NCBI GenBank assembly: GCA_016281125.1
Contig: JAEEIA010000001.1
Coordinates: forward strand, 1 to 64,000
Direction: 5' to 3'
Length of the DNA stretch: 64,000 bases
DNA from: Oscillospiraceae bacterium
GTDB lineage: Bacteria > Bacillota > Clostridia > Oscillospirales > Ruminococcaceae
Notes under the pieces: generated by a model
The model's database searches: none
Told to the model about the DNA's origin: nothing
The model's input: the letters and a program-made list of their open reading frames with translations, nothing else
Shown: one piece after another, positions 23,495 to 32,918 of the stretch
Layout of the letters: each line of letters starts with the position of its first letter
Position numbering within the stretch: the stretch's first letter is position 1
Made by a program: the position numbers and the translations under genes

Positions 23495-24621
23495 TTATGA
23501 AAGCCGCTCCTTGAAATCCTCATAGCCGAACTGCCGGATGATTTCACATTCGCCGTTTTCGTGCTGAATTGCGATTGCGGGCAGCGGCATGCCGTTGAAG
23601 GTGTTGTTCTTGACCATGGAATAAATCGCCATATCGCAGAAGGTCAGGCGGTCGCCCGCTTTGATCTCGCGGTCAAAGCTGTAATCCCCGATGATGTCGC
23701 CCGCTAAGCAGGTGCGCGCGGAAAGCCGGTATTCATAAGGCTTTTCGCCCCATTCTCCGGCGTCTTTCAGCGGCGGACGGTACGGCATTTCCAGCACGTC
23801 CGGCATATGACATGCAGCAGATGCGTCCAGAATCAGCACCTTGATGCCGTTCTCCACAATGTCCATGACTTCCGTATCGAGCCAGCCCGCATTCAGCGCA
23901 ATCGCCTCGCCGGGTTCCAGATAGACCGTCACGCCGTACTGCGCCCGGATGCGTCTGACCAGCGAAATCAGCGCAGGGACATCGTAATCGTCGCGGGTGA
24001 TGTGATGGCCGCCGCCGAGATTCAGCCATTTCATCTGCGGGAGGTACGCGCCGAATTTTTCCTCAAACGCCGCAAAGGTTGTGAGCAGATCGTCGGCATT
24101 CTGCTCGCAGAGCGTATGAAAATGCAGTCCCTCAACGCCGTGCAGCAGCTCCGGGCGGAAATTTGCCTTTGTCACGCCGAGCCGCGAGCCGGGCGCGCAG
24201 GGATCATAGATTGCGTGGTCGCCCTGCGTGGAACATTCCGGATTGACGCGGATGCCGACGCTGACACCGGCCTTTTCCCATACAGGACGGAATTTTTCCA
24301 GCTGCGTGAACGAGTTGAAGCTGATGTGATCGCAGATTTTGCAGAGCGCGTCAAACTCCGCGGGATCGTAAGCCGGAGAAAACACATGGTTCTCCTTCCG
24401 GAATTCCTCTGCGCCGAGCCGTGCCTCATAAAGGCCGCTTGCCGTTGTGCCGCTCAGATACTGTGCAATCATCGGATAGACCGCAAAGCATGAAAACGCC
24501 TTCTGCGCAAGCAAAATATGTGCGCCGCTCTCCTGTTCCACATGATGCAAAAGCTCCAGATTGCTCCGGAGCTTTGCCTCATCAATGATATAACAGGGAG
24601 TCGGCAGATCCTGCCGCCGCA

Positions 24622-24625
<4 letters not shown>
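23495..24625 (-). CDS. nspC: Carboxynorspermidine/carboxyspermidine decarboxylase
   Basis: 376 residues of the fold III (alanine-racemase-like) PLP decarboxylases. The PLP lysine lies in LAQKAFSCF near residue 42; HFHTLCEQ and LNLGGGHH are the phosphate-side motifs, YLEPGEAI and a late CLAGDIIGDY close the active site. The short N terminus and these motifs fit NspC rather than diaminopimelate or ornithine decarboxylase. The reaction removes CO2 from carboxy(nor)spermidine to give (nor)spermidine. Its start overlaps the stop of the dehydrogenase gene by 4 bp (ATGA), so the two are translationally coupled. Confidence 0.92.
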
Positions 24626-25887
<1,262 letters not shown>

Positions 25888-25909
25888 TGTAATGTACCTC
25901 CTGTTATGT

Positions 25910-25979
25910 GTCCGCTGCGCGGACGGATTTGAAATGGGCTGCGCGCCCAAACTGCGCCAAAGGGACAATGTCCCTTTGG
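25910..25979. repeat. REP-like palindromic element, copy 2
   Basis: Three successive hairpins: gtccgc-tgc-gcggac (25910-25924), tgggc-tgcgc-gccca (25935-25949) and ccaaaggga-caatg-tccctttgg (25957-25979). Read on the minus strand, the last two match copy 1 (19643-19690) in order, spacing and core sequence. It lies between two polyamine genes without a promoter-like sequence and may attenuate or process the long transcript. Confidence 0.72.
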
Positions 25980-26000
25980 AATCCCGTCATGTATCAATGA

Positions 26001-26429
26001 TTATATTTCCCGTCCGATCAGCGTCAGATAGGCAAGTCCTTCATAGACCTGCTTTGCATCCGTGCCGAAGATGTTGACGGTCAGCAGATTTCCCTCACAG
26101 ATGCAGCCTGCGCAGATATGTGCGACAGTCTGCCCGTCCTCCTCATAATTGCATCCGCGGATCAGAACGGTGCAGCCGGGAACAACTAGTTCAGGAATAT
26201 CAATGACCGTGCTGTTTTCCGGTGCGCTTTTAGCAAAGACCGTTTCCATGACTGGTTCCGGCGCGGGAACGCCTGCTTTTTCCGCATGGAAGGCCGTCAG
26301 CCGGAAGGTCAGATCGCTGTCCGGCGGATAAAAGAGATTCTGGTCGGATTCCGCATCGTATTCATGGATCCAGTCAGCCGGAAATGCGGCGGTCCACTGA
26401 AACGGCAGACGGTATCGCTGCATCTTCAT
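26001..26429 (-). CDS. Unknown protein in polyamine locus
   Basis: A 142-residue protein that I do not recognise. The pattern is beta-rich: LTFRLTAFHAEK, TVIDIPELVVPGCTVLIRGCNYEED, QTVAHICAGCICEGNLLTVNIFG, and a final helix AKQVYEGLAYLTL. This strand-helix layout with a terminal helix is similar to small lipid- or ligand-binding folds, but nothing decisive is visible. Its ATG overlaps the speE stop (TAATG at 26431-26427), so translation is coupled to spermidine synthase and a link to polyamine metabolism or uptake control is inferred. An ATG two codons later is possible. Confidence 0.72.
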   Translation of the reverse strand: MKMQRYRLPFQWTAAFPADWIHEYDAESDQNLFYPPDSDLTFRLTAFHAEKAGVPAPEPVMETVFAKSAPENSTVIDIPELVVPGCTVLIRGCNYEEDGQTVAHICAGCICEGNLLTVNIFGTDAKQVYEGLAYLTLIGREI

Positions 26430-27292
26430 TACTTTTTCCGCTCCTCGGCGTCCTCCATCAGCTCCTCCACGTACTTCGGCAGCATGAATGCGCCGGTGTG
26501 CAGGTTCGTGGTGTAGTACCATGTTTTGATGTTGCGCTTCTTCCAGCGCTTCGCATCAAAATCGCGGAGCGGGTGGTATTTCTTGGACGCGAATCCGAAC
26601 AGCCAGTAGCCCGCCGGACAGGTCGGGATATGCGCCTGATAGACGCGGCAGATCGGGAACACGCGGAACGCCTTTTTGTGCATGGACTGGCATGCGCCCT
26701 CGTCCTCGTCATAGAACGGGCTGCCGTGCTGATAGACCATGATGCCGTCATCCTTGAGCGCCTTGTAGCACAGGCCGTAGAATTCCTTGGTGAACAGTCC
26801 GGCCGTATGCCCGAACGGATCGGTCGCGTCGTTGATGATGAGGTCGTATTCGCCGTGGCGGGTTCTGAGCGCGCGCAGGCCGTCCTGATTGTAGATCGTG
26901 ACGCGCGGATCGTCAAGCCCCTTTGCATTGTCCGGGAAATACTCGCGGCAGACATCGACAAACATTTCATCCGGCTCCACGACGTCAATCGTCTTGATCT
27001 CGTCATAATGGGAGAGCTCTCTTGCGACGCCGCCGTCGCCGCCGCCGATCACCAGCACATGCTTCACATCCGGATGCACGGCCATCGGCACATGGACGAT
27101 CATTTCATCGTAGATAAACTCGTCCTTCTCCGAGAAAATGACGCTGCCGTTGGATACGAGAAAGCGTCCGAATTCCGCGGAATCAAAGACGTCGATGCGC
27201 TGGAAGTCGCTCTGTCCGCTGTAAAGCTGTTTTTCGCAGCGGATGGACGCCTTGACATTGTCTGTATGCATTTCGGAAAACCAGAATTCCAT
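26429..27292 (-). CDS. speE: Spermidine synthase (polyamine aminopropyltransferase)
   Basis: 287 residues. N-terminal beta domain with QRIDVFDSAEFGRFLVSNG, then a Rossmann-like domain with VLVIGGGDGGVARELSHY, the acidic IDVVEPDE, and YDLIINDATDPFGHTAGLFTKEFY including the catalytic Asp pair. It transfers an aminopropyl group from decarboxylated SAM to putrescine. No speD gene is in the window. The neighbouring carboxyspermidine route could make spermidine without it, so the enzyme may use another acceptor or the two routes may coexist. Ribosome site GGAGG lies 8 nt before the ATG. Confidence 0.92.
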   Translation of the reverse strand: MEFWFSEMHTDNVKASIRCEKQLYSGQSDFQRIDVFDSAEFGRFLVSNGSVIFSEKDEFIYDEMIVHVPMAVHPDVKHVLVIGGGDGGVARELSHYDEIKTIDVVEPDEMFVDVCREYFPDNAKGLDDPRVTIYNQDGLRALRTRHGEYDLIINDATDPFGHTAGLFTKEFYGLCYKALKDDGIMVYQHGSPFYDEDEGACQSMHKKAFRVFPICRVYQAHIPTCPAGYWLFGFASKKYHPLRDFDAKRWKKRNIKTWYYTTNLHTGAFMLPKYVEELMEDAEERKK

Positions 27293-27317
27293 TTCTGTTC
27301 CTCCTTTGTTTCAGGGA

Positions 27318-27545
27318 TTACTGCTCTGTGGCTTCTTTCAGCAGCTTTGTGCGTTCCTCTTCGGTGAACATTCCGGGCGGGCAGATCTTTTCAAGCAGCT
27401 GCTCCGGTGTCATGGTGCAGTTCGGCTGCGAGAACGCCGTTTTCATGACGCCCAGAATGGTCTGATACCATTCATTATGTAGGTCGCCGGGCAGCTTGAT
27501 CTGCGGTTCGGCGGCAGGTTCTTCTTTTTTCTTCCTGAAAAACAT
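27318..27545 (-). CDS. Small hypothetical protein
   Basis: 75 residues: MFFRKKKEEPA opening, then KLPGDLHNEWYQTILGVMKTAF and MTPEQLLEKICPPGMFTEEERTKLL, suggesting two or three amphipathic helices. Not recognised. Start 27545 follows AAGGAAAAAGAC; an ATG seven codons upstream would overlap the preceding gene and has no ribosome site. It is 26 bp before speE on the same strand and part of the polyamine transcript by position only. Confidence 0.62.
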   Translation of the reverse strand: MFFRKKKEEPAAEPQIKLPGDLHNEWYQTILGVMKTAFSQPNCTMTPEQLLEKICPPGMFTEEERTKLLKEATEQ

Positions 27546-27555
27546 GTCTTTTTCC

Positions 27556-27705
27556 TTATTCGTCATTCGATTTTTTCACCATATCGGTGATCCTGTATAT
27601 GCCGTAAAAGATCCAGATGATCCATGTCCATGCCCAGCCGTCGGTCAGCAGACTGAGAATCAGGTATACCGCCGCAACTGCAACGGCAATCATTGTCTGT
27701 TTCAT
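27556..27705 (-). CDS. Small membrane protein
   Basis: A 49-residue frame starting at ATG 27705 with AGAGGT upstream. One or two hydrophobic segments (MIAVAVAAVYLILSLL and WTWIIWIFYGIYRI) with a charged tail (KKSNDE) predict a tiny hairpin membrane protein. No family recognised. It starts 5 bp after the YcxB-like gene and precedes the next gene by about 10 bp. Confidence 0.6.
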   Translation of the reverse strand: MKQTMIAVAVAAVYLILSLLTDGWAWTWIIWIFYGIYRITDMVKKSNDE

Positions 27706-27709
27706 GAAA

Positions 27710-28258
27710 TTACCTCTGTATGATCCGGATGCCCTTGCTCTCCAGCAGTCTGAGCAGTTCTTCGCGGTTGCCCTCGGAATAACCGTCATCGTGCAGGCAC
27801 ATATAGAATTTCTGTTTCTTCTCACCGTGCAGCCGGAGATAGACCGTGCCGGCTTCTGCATAGCAGCATTCCGTGTTCGGATATACAAACCGGTTTGTCA
27901 CATCGCTGCCTTCATAGGTATGATGCGCGGAAATACCGGCTTCATCGAAGGTATAGGTGCGCGGTGCGAACAGGGAAGGATGCTTCATTGATTTCCGCCG
28001 CGCAATCGCACGCGGGAAAAAGACGTGGAGCAGTAAAAGCAAACCGCCGATGAACAGCAGCGACGCATAGATCCAGAAAGACGGCTTGCCGTCACGGTCA
28101 CGGATCAGAAAAAACAGTCCTGCGCTGCCGGAAAGAAACCAGACCGTTCCGAGCAGAAATGCAAGAATACGCAGGATGATCAGAAACGGCCGTTTGCGGA
28201 GCAGGGCATTCAGAAAGTCAATGTCCTGTTTGTTCATTGCAGTCTGATTGACGATCAT
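27710..28258 (-). CDS. YcxB-like membrane protein
   Basis: 182 residues with two membrane helices (about 27-52 and 61-83), then a basic loop and a beta-rich C-terminal domain (TYTFDEAGISAHHTYEGSD, VYLRLHGEKKQKFYMCL). This is the plan of YcxB-family proteins, widespread in Bacillota and of unknown function. AAAGGAGGG sits 6 nt before the ATG at 28258. Co-transcribed with speA by spacing (49 bp from the next upstream gene). Confidence 0.68.
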   Translation of the reverse strand: MIVNQTAMNKQDIDFLNALLRKRPFLIILRILAFLLGTVWFLSGSAGLFFLIRDRDGKPSFWIYASLLFIGGLLLLLHVFFPRAIARRKSMKHPSLFAPRTYTFDEAGISAHHTYEGSDVTNRFVYPNTECCYAEAGTVYLRLHGEKKQKFYMCLHDDGYSEGNREELLRLLESKGIRIIQR

Positions 28259-28307
28259 GTTCGCCCTCCTTTGCGCAGAATGCGGCGCGGTCAGTATGAA
28301 CGGGATG

Positions 28308-28634
28308 TTATCTCTGAGCAGATGCTGTGTTCAGAACCATTGCTTTCAGCTTTTCCGCAAGTGTGCTGCGCTGCGCAGGATTTTTGACAGCGAAATTCAC
28401 AATATCCCAGTACATGTCATGCACCAGTGTGAAACGGATGCCGCCGCAGACGCATTCGTACTCGTCATCTCCGTCCTCCATCACCGTTGAACGGATATCA
28501 CTTTTCGTTCTGTTCACGGTGATGCCGTTTTGTTTGAACAGATCAAGAAAAAACGAAAGCTCGTTTCGGGGATCGGGCAGTCCGGTGATGCGGAAATAGC
28601 AGTCACTGCCTGTGGAATAGCTGATCTCAACCAT
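28308..28634 (-). CDS. Hypothetical protein after speA
   Basis: 108 residues, alternating strands and helices: VEISYSTGSDCYFRITGL, ELSFFLDLFKQNGITV, ECVCGGIRFTLVHDMYWDIVNF, TLAEKLKAMVL. No motif known to me. It begins 12 bp after the speA stop with AGAGGAAACAG as ribosome site, so the two are almost certainly co-transcribed. The cysteines (CVCGG) are not arranged as a metal site. Confidence 0.68.
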   Translation of the reverse strand: MVEISYSTGSDCYFRITGLPDPRNELSFFLDLFKQNGITVNRTKSDIRSTVMEDGDDEYECVCGGIRFTLVHDMYWDIVNFAVKNPAQRSTLAEKLKAMVLNTASAQR

Positions 28635-28646
28635 TTCTGTTTCCTC

Positions 28647-30095
28647 TTAACGCAATACGTTCAGATGTTCGATTTCGGGATCCTCCGTGCCCTGCATGGA
28701 GCAGCCCTTTTCCTTTGCGTAGCGGATATAGTGGATGATGTCATCCGTGATGATTTCGCCCGGGGCAAGAATCGGGATGCCGGGCGGATAGCACATAACA
28801 AATTCCGAGCAGATTCTGCCGCTGGTTTCTTCCAGCGGGAGCATCTCCTTGTCTGCGTAGAACGCCTCCTGCGGCGTCGCAACGACCTTCGGCGGGATAT
28901 ACTCCTGCGAGAGCATACCGGTCGTATCGCACGAATACAGGCGCTTGATGTCTGCCAGTGCGCCGACCAGACGCTCAATATCCTGCATCCGGTCACCGAT
29001 CGAGATATATGCAAGAATATTGCCGATGTCACCGAACTCAATCTGAATATCGTATTCATCGCGGAGCAGGTCATAGACCTCAATGCCCGCAAGGCCGATG
29101 TCTCTGGTATAAACCGACAGCTTTGTGACGTCATATCCCATGCAGCTTGTGCCGTTGCACAGCTCGGAGCTGTAAGCGTAATAGCCGCCGATTTCGTTGA
29201 TCTCGGCGCGGGCATATTCTGCAATCTGCATGACCTTTGCAAAGGATTCCCGTCCGCGGAGCGCTAAGTTCCGGCGGGAAATATCCAGGCTGGAGATCAG
29301 CAGATACGAGGCGCTTGTGGTCTGCGTCAGATTGATGATCTGGCGGACATAGCCCTCATTGACGCCGGTATTGAGCAGCAGCAGCGAGCTCTGTGTCAGG
29401 CTGCCGCCGGATTTGTGCATGGAAACCGCTGCCATATCGGCGCCCGCAGCCATTGCGGAAACCGGCAGCTGTTCGTTGAAATAGAAGTGCGTGCCGTGGG
29501 CTTCGTCGGCGAGCACGAGCATGCCGTGCTCATGCGCCAGCTTCACGATGCCGCGGATGTCCGAGCAGATGCCGTAATAGGTCGGGTTGTTGACAAGCAC
29601 GGCAACGGCATCGGGATTCTCCTGAATGGCCTGCTCGACCTGCGAAAGCTCCATGCCGAGCGAAATGCCGATGCGCGGCTCCACATCGGGATTGACATAC
29701 ACCGGAATCGCGCCGCAGAGCACGAGCGCATTGATGACGCTCTTGTGGACATTGCGCGGGACGATCAGCTTCTGACCGGCCTTGCACGCAGAAAGGATCA
29801 TGCTCTGGACGGCAGAGGTCGTGCCGCCGACCATGAAGAATGCATGTGCCGCACCGAAGGCATCCGCTGCGAGCTCCTCGGCGTCGCGGATGACAGAAAC
29901 CGGATGACAGAGATTATCCAGCGGCTTCATGGAATTGACGTCGATGCCGACGCACTGCTCACCGAGCAGGCGCACGAGCTCCGGGTTTCCTCTGCCGCGC
30001 TTGTGTCCGGGTACATCAAACGGGACGACCCGCTGTCTGCGGAGCCGTTCCAGCGCCTCGTATACGGGGGCGCGCTTCTGCTGTTCAAGATCCAT
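28647..30095 (-). CDS. speA: Arginine decarboxylase (fold I, Orn/Lys/Arg decarboxylase family)
   Basis: 482 residues of the aspartate-aminotransferase-fold decarboxylases: VPGHKRGRG near the N terminus, FMVGGTTSAVQ, VPRNVHKSV, LADEAHGTHF and SMHKSGGSLTQSSLL, where the Lys binds PLP. The length is that of the short Bacillus SpeA/YaaO type. Agmatine deiminase in the same locus indicates arginine as substrate, though lysine or ornithine cannot be excluded from sequence. It is the first gene behind the locus promoter and follows a structured leader of about 180 nt. The ribosome site is weak (AAGCAGAAC), which fits control at the leader. Confidence 0.88.
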   Translation of the reverse strand: MDLEQQKRAPVYEALERLRRQRVVPFDVPGHKRGRGNPELVRLLGEQCVGIDVNSMKPLDNLCHPVSVIRDAEELAADAFGAAHAFFMVGGTTSAVQSMILSACKAGQKLIVPRNVHKSVINALVLCGAIPVYVNPDVEPRIGISLGMELSQVEQAIQENPDAVAVLVNNPTYYGICSDIRGIVKLAHEHGMLVLADEAHGTHFYFNEQLPVSAMAAGADMAAVSMHKSGGSLTQSSLLLLNTGVNEGYVRQIINLTQTTSASYLLISSLDISRRNLALRGRESFAKVMQIAEYARAEINEIGGYYAYSSELCNGTSCMGYDVTKLSVYTRDIGLAGIEVYDLLRDEYDIQIEFGDIGNILAYISIGDRMQDIERLVGALADIKRLYSCDTTGMLSQEYIPPKVVATPQEAFYADKEMLPLEETSGRICSEFVMCYPPGIPILAPGEIITDDIIHYIRYAKEKGCSMQGTEDPEIEHLNVLR

Positions 30096-30276
30096 GTTCT
30101 GCTTGACCGATCCTTCTCATGTATTCTTTGCAGACGGTGTCTGCATGATGCGTCTGATCCGACAAATAAAGAGAAAAAGCACCCTGCACGAAGCCACCGT
30201 ACCAAGGCGGGAGCATCGGTGCGATGCCCGCGGCGAGAGTCATGATGATTCAGGTGCAGATTGCCTTTACCTAGTT
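30096..30276 (-). promoter_or_regulatory. Structured 5' leader of speA, candidate attenuator or riboswitch
   Basis: From the predicted start near 30276 the RNA folds a strong hairpin (30231-30207, gcgggcatcg...cgatgctcccgc). CUGCACC (30259-30253) can pair either as CUGCAC with GUGCAG (30189-30184) or as GCACC with GGUGC (30183-30179). The second pairing ends at a U-rich run (30178-30164). A further hairpin gcagac-acc-gtctgc follows (30144-30130). Mutually exclusive pairings before a U run are typical of transcription control. I match it to no known riboswitch class. Confidence 0.45.
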
Positions 30277-30282
30277 AAGATG

Positions 30283-30311
30283 ATTATAGCACAACTGCGC
30301 CGGACTGTCAA
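30283..30311 (-). promoter_or_regulatory. Consensus sigma-A promoter of the polyamine locus
   Basis: On the minus strand TTGACA (30311-30306), 17-bp spacer, TATAAT (30288-30283). No other strong minus-strand promoter was seen down to aguA. Confidence 0.9.
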
Positions 30312-30373
30312 GTGAAATCGAAAAAGATTCCGTGCAGAGAGGATCATCGGCAGCCAAACTGTCCGGCATAAGA

Positions 30374-30401
30374 AAACCGCCTTGATTATTCAGGGCGGTT
30401 T
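30374..30401. other. Hairpin in the speA-sigG gap
   Basis: aaaccgcct / agggcggttt (30374-30382 with 30392-30401, one bulged G), followed on the minus strand by TTTTCTT. It looks like a minus-strand terminator, but no gene lies just upstream on that strand. Confidence 0.5.
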
Positions 30402-30455
30402 CATTTATGTGAAAGAATATTATAGCACAGCCGCAGCTGCCGCGCAGTATTTTGC

Positions 30456-30484
30456 GTATGAATCCCGCATTCCGGGGCATACTG
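30456..30484 (+). promoter_or_regulatory. Candidate forespore (SigF/SigG) promoter
   Basis: GTATGA (30456-30461), 16-bp spacer, CATACTG (30478-30484). The -10 matches 6 of 7 bases of CATACTA used by SigG and SigF, and the -35 is close to TG.ATA. It lies just before sigG, consistent with autoregulation. Confidence 0.55.
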
Positions 30485-30515
30485 GAAGCAAATCCGGAAA
30501 AGGGAGATGCGGCAT

Positions 30516-31292
30516 ATGGCATATCAGAAGGTCGTGATCGCGGGGCTGGATACCTCCAGGCTGGCCGTGCTGACAGAGGACGAAAAAATGCAGCTCCTGC
30601 GGGAAATGCAGGAAACCGGCAGCGAGCAGGCACGCGAAAAGCTGATCCTCGGGAATCTGCGGCTGGTGCTGAGCGTCATGCAGCGCTTTACCGGCCGCGG
30701 CGAGGATCCCGACGACCTGTTTCAGATCGGCGTGATCGGTCTGATGAAGGCAATCAGCAACTTTGACCTGTCAAAGGACGTGCGCTTCTCGACCTACTGC
30801 GTGCCGATGATCGCGGGCGAGCTGCGGCGGCATCTGCGGGATTCCCACGCCGTCCGCGTCAGCCGTTCGCTGCGGGATCTTGCCTATAAGGTTCTGCAAA
30901 CGCGGGAGCGCCTGACCGCCTCACTTAACCGTGAACCGACCGCACGGGAGATTGCCGCGGAGATCGGCGCGGCGCCTTCGGATGTTGTCGCTGCGTTGGA
31001 AAGCATCAGCGATCCCGTTTCGCTGTACGAGCCGATCTATTCGGATTCCGGCGATCCGCTCTGCCTGATTGATCAGATCAGCGATCCCGACAGCAATGAG
31101 AGCAGCTGGATGTCGGAAATCGCCCTGCGGGACGCGCTGGCCGCCCTCAGCGACCGGGAAAAGAATATCCTCCGCCGCCGGTTCTGGCAGGGGAGGACAC
31201 AGGTCGAGGTTGCGCAGGAAATCGGCATTTCGCAGGCACAGGTTTCCCGCATCGAGAAGGCGGCTATCGCAAAAATCAAGGAGCAGCTTTGA
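30516..31292 (+). CDS. sigG: Forespore RNA polymerase sigma factor SigG
   Basis: 258 residues that match SigG throughout: VDTS-like LDTSRLAVL opening, region 2 (REKLILGNLRLVLSVMQRF, DLFQIGVIGLMKAI, FDLSKDVRFSTYCVPMI), region 3 with RVSRSLRDLAYK, the signature DPVSLYEPIYSDSGDP, and region 4 ending in the helix-turn-helix EVAQEIGISQAQVSRIEKAA. It directs late forespore genes. Start 30516 uses AAAGGGAG with a 9-nt gap; the ATG at 30507 overlaps the ribosome site. spoIIGA-sigE are not adjacent. Its end overlaps the convergent HAD gene by 17 bp. Confidence 0.93.
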   Translation: MAYQKVVIAGLDTSRLAVLTEDEKMQLLREMQETGSEQAREKLILGNLRLVLSVMQRFTGRGEDPDDLFQIGVIGLMKAISNFDLSKDVRFSTYCVPMIAGELRRHLRDSHAVRVSRSLRDLAYKVLQTRERLTASLNREPTAREIAAEIGAAPSDVVAALESISDPVSLYEPIYSDSGDPLCLIDQISDPDSNESSWMSEIALRDALAALSDREKNILRRRFWQGRTQVEVAQEIGISQAQVSRIEKAAIAKIKEQL

Positions 31293-31746
31293 TTTTCTCA
31301 ACCTGCTGCATGATTTTATCCGCCCATTCGTCATCGGGCGGGCCGATCTGAAACACGCGGAAGCCGTAATACTGCCCGTTGGCGTAAACGGAGCGGTCGT
31401 CGTCCACATGCAGGTCAATCCGGTAATGCGCGGGATATTTTGAGGGCATCGGATCCTTGTGATCCGCCTGTACCTCTTTGGCATGGCGCGCGCCGTTGAC
31501 GATTTCGTCGATGCGGATGCCGTAATGCCGGAACAGCGAGCGGATATAAAACGGTGAGCGGAATGAGGTCGTGTAAACCCAGATTTCGCAGTCCGCTTCT
31601 CTGAGCCGCTGCATCAGTCCGATTGTACCCTTGCGCAGACGCTCATGATAGATTTTGCACCAGGGAAAATTCAGCGGCGGCTCCAGCGTAAAGCCGTCCT
31701 CCTCCGCCACAAACAGGGTATCGTCCAGATCAAAGGAAATACGCAT
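31276..31746 (-). CDS. HAD-family phosphatase-like protein
   Basis: 156 residues. The N-terminal FDLDDTLF is the HAD nucleophile motif I, VYTTSFRS motif II-like (Thr/Ser after a strand), and LHVDDDRSV with the downstream Asp pair the metal-binding motif. There is only a small insert, so the active site is open, as in HADs acting on large substrates or proteins. Substrate unknown. It forms a compact operon with the IMPACT-family gene 9 bp upstream. The 3' end overlaps sigG on the other strand. Confidence 0.78.
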   Translation of the reverse strand: MRISFDLDDTLFVAEEDGFTLEPPLNFPWCKIYHERLRKGTIGLMQRLREADCEIWVYTTSFRSPFYIRSLFRHYGIRIDEIVNGARHAKEVQADHKDPMPSKYPAHYRIDLHVDDDRSVYANGQYYGFRVFQIGPPDDEWADKIMQQVEKIKAAP

Positions 31747-31755
31747 AAAAACCTC

Positions 31756-32376
31756 TCAATAGCTGACAAAATGTGTTTCGAGCAGCTCCAGCGCGGGCTT
31801 GCCGTTATAAAGCTCCGTCAACGCGGATTCCATTGCAGGATAATCAGCAGCGGGAATATCAAAGAGCAGCGTGACCTTATCGCTGAAATCGCTGCCCGCA
31901 TCCTTGATGCCGTACTGCGGCAGCATGTGGCTCAGTGTGCCGTAAAAGCTGTAATCCGTTTCCAGCCGGACGCGGTGCGACTCCCGAAACCGGAGCAGCT
32001 CCGCGCTGTTCAGCGATTCCGCTGCCGCACCGGAATAGGCTCTGGTCAGGCCGGGCGCGCCGAGCAGGACGCCGCCGAAATACCGCGTGACCACGCAGCA
32101 GACGTCGGTCAGCTCGTTTTTTTGCAGGACGCCGAGCACGGGCAGACCGCCGGTGCCCTGCGGCTCTCCATCGTCACTGTACCGCGTCGCGGCAGGCTCC
32201 CGCAGGATATATGCCCAGACATTATGGCGCGCCTTGTGATGCTTCGCCTTCACCGCCTCGATGATCTGCCTGCATTCCTCCTCTGTTTTTGCGGGGAAGA
32301 GCTGGGCAATGAACTCCGAGCGTTTTTCGGTGATGCTGCCTTCACAGGGCGCTGCAACGGTGGTAAATTCAATCAT
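31756..32376 (-). CDS. YigZ/IMPACT-family protein
   Basis: 206 residues. The N-terminal UPF0029 (IMPACT) domain is clear: KRSEFIAQLFP, HHKARHNVWAYI, YSDDGEPQGTGGLPVL and VVTRYFGGVLLG-GLTRAY. A ferredoxin-like C-terminal domain (DUF1949 type, about 135-200) follows. Bacterial members are of uncertain function; links to translation have been proposed. It is 14 bp after a small exported protein gene and probably part of the tmcAL transcript. Confidence 0.88.
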   Translation of the reverse strand: MIEFTTVAAPCEGSITEKRSEFIAQLFPAKTEEECRQIIEAVKAKHHKARHNVWAYILREPAATRYSDDGEPQGTGGLPVLGVLQKNELTDVCCVVTRYFGGVLLGAPGLTRAYSGAAAESLNSAELLRFRESHRVRLETDYSFYGTLSHMLPQYGIKDAGSDFSDKVTLLFDIPAADYPAMESALTELYNGKPALELLETHFVSY

Positions 32377-32390
32377 ACATGATCTCCGTG

Positions 32391-32918
32391 TTATCTCGAT
32401 AAGTATTCAAAGCAGATATATTCCCGCGTATCGGGAAAGGTCAGGACGCCGGAACTTCTGCTGCCGCTGCCGACAGGATTGTAGACGATGATCGTCGCGT
32501 CGGCAATATCCCTGTCCGTGACGCGGTCAAACGGCAGATGCAGCGGGAACGCATCCAGTCCCTCGTCCTCAGAAGCGCATGCCCCTGCTTTTTTTCCGTA
32601 CCAGTATGCCGGCGTTTCACGCCCGGGCTTGTCTGTATCCCGGTGCAGCCGGTACCGCTCCGAAAGCACCCGCTCAAAATCCTCTGCGGTGTCCTCCGGC
32701 AGCGTGTACGAATACAGATACAGCTTGCTGAGCAGCAGCCTGCGCTGCAAAAAGCGCATATTCTCTGCGCCGCTGCCCGGCAGGAACGGAACCTCGCCGC
32801 CGTCTTCGGTGTAGTCTGAGAACGAATCATACGTCCGGTATCTGCCGTGATAACAGAGCAGCGCGATGCCCGCAGCCAGGAGAACCGGAATTGTGATCAG
32901 CAGTCTTTTTTTCTTCAT
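32391..32918 (-). CDS. Membrane-anchored hypothetical protein
   Basis: 175 residues starting MKKKRLLITIPVLLAAGIALLCY, an N-terminal signal anchor. The rest is extracytoplasmic: LYLYSYTLPEDTAEDFERVLSERY, a small loop with YWYGKKAGACASEDEG, and ATIIVYNPVG. No family recognised. Its ATG overlaps the tmcAL stop (TAATG), so it is translationally coupled to that gene, but no functional link is evident. Confidence 0.72.
   Translation of the reverse strand: MKKKRLLITIPVLLAAGIALLCYHGRYRTYDSFSDYTEDGGEVPFLPGSGAENMRFLQRRLLLSKLYLYSYTLPEDTAEDFERVLSERYRLHRDTDKPGRETPAYWYGKKAGACASEDEGLDAFPLHLPFDRVTDRDIADATIIVYNPVGSGSRSSGVLTFPDTREYICFEYLSR

Noticed and set aside
30374-30484. Second small RNA between speA and sigG, from a minus-strand TATAAT near 30419
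   Set aside because: No acceptable -35 box lies 16-18 bp upstream, so only the hairpin is listed.
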